A DNA stretch of 12,970 nucleotides from an uncultured Bacilli bacterium (GTDB taxonomy: Bacteria; Bacillota_I; Bacilli_A; RFN20; CAG-826): assembly GCA_905236085.1 (NCBI GenBank), contig CAJOOD010000039.1:1-12970 (forward strand). Direction: 5' to 3'. This document shows, piece by piece, positions 12,929 to 12,970 of the stretch (its first letter is position 1; every line of letters begins with the position of its first letter). The notes beneath the pieces were generated by a model. It did no database searches. It was not told where the DNA came from and saw only the letters and a list, made by a program, of their open reading frames with translations. Position numbers and translations under genes: made by a program.

Positions 12929-12930
12929 AT

Positions 12931-12970
12931 TTAAGAAACGGATATTAGACTTAAGAAACGGATATAGACA
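12931..12970. repeat. Two direct repeats of 20-bp period at the right edge
   Basis: TTAAGAAACGGATAT occurs at 12931-12945 and again at 12951-12965. The intervening and following bases, TAGAC and AGACA, are nearly the same shifted by one. The array runs off the window, so copy number is unknown. It could be the start of a tandem repeat or the terminal repeats of a mobile element; no coding sequence is visible. Confidence 0.6.

Noticed and set aside
12931..12970. CRISPR or attachment site next to tRNA-Ser
   Set aside because: Only 5 bp separate the repeats, too short for spacers, and they do not duplicate the 3' end of the tRNA as an att site would.

Overview
The window is a compact, AT-rich stretch (about one third GC by eye) of chromosomal housekeeping genes from a low-GC Firmicute. 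Protein families and linkages are Bacilli-like: Spx, RNase J next to a peptide deformylase, the ylbF–rsmD–coaD cluster, Maf and YitT. UGA is a genuine stop codon: three genes (NAD kinase, ylbF, rsmD) end at UGA inside ATGA overlaps, and tryptophan is UGG. This excludes the mycoplasma genetic code. I infer an uncultured, host-associated Bacilli or Mollicutes-like lineage (RF39/Erysipelotrichia type), but the sequence cannot name it.

Layout from left to right. Positions 1-90 hold three copies of a roughly 35-bp repeat ending in TGTCCA, probably the terminus of an insertion element. Next come an RluA-type pseudouridine synthase and an overlapping phosphoglucomutase (+), closed by a bidirectional terminator. 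Facing them is trpS followed by a Cof-type HAD phosphatase (-). Divergent from trpS is a spx – NAD kinase – membrane-anchored EIIB-like operon (+). An unusual concentric palindrome sits exactly between the two -35 boxes of this divergent pair. The operon converges, with an 8-bp overlap, on an RNase J – maf operon (-). A separately terminated peptide deformylase (-) follows, and divergent from it is the tightly overlapped ylbF–rsmD–coaD operon (+). Back-to-back terminators at 10727-10803 separate that operon from a membrane-anchored thioredoxin-like protein (-). Divergent from this is a YitT-family membrane protein (+), followed at once by tRNA-Ser(CGA) with its own promoter inside the end of yitT and its own terminator. 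The last 40 bp hold two copies of a 20-bp-period direct repeat.

The genes cover RNA modification, processing and decay (RluA, RsmD, RNase J, YlbF), translation (TrpS, Def, tRNA-Ser), cofactor supply (NADPH from NAD kinase, coenzyme A from CoaD), sugar-phosphate and nucleotide housekeeping (PGM, HAD, Maf) and redox control (Spx, thioredoxin-like protein). I saw no defence, phage, CRISPR or clear accessory system. The most interesting signals are regulatory or structural: the trpS/spx dyad, a second dyad over the -35 of the thioredoxin-like gene, a Cys-less EIIB domain, a novel Cys pair in the Spx tail, stop codons built into terminator stems, operon heads without Shine-Dalgarno sequences, a strong excess of CCGCGG, and repeats at both window edges.
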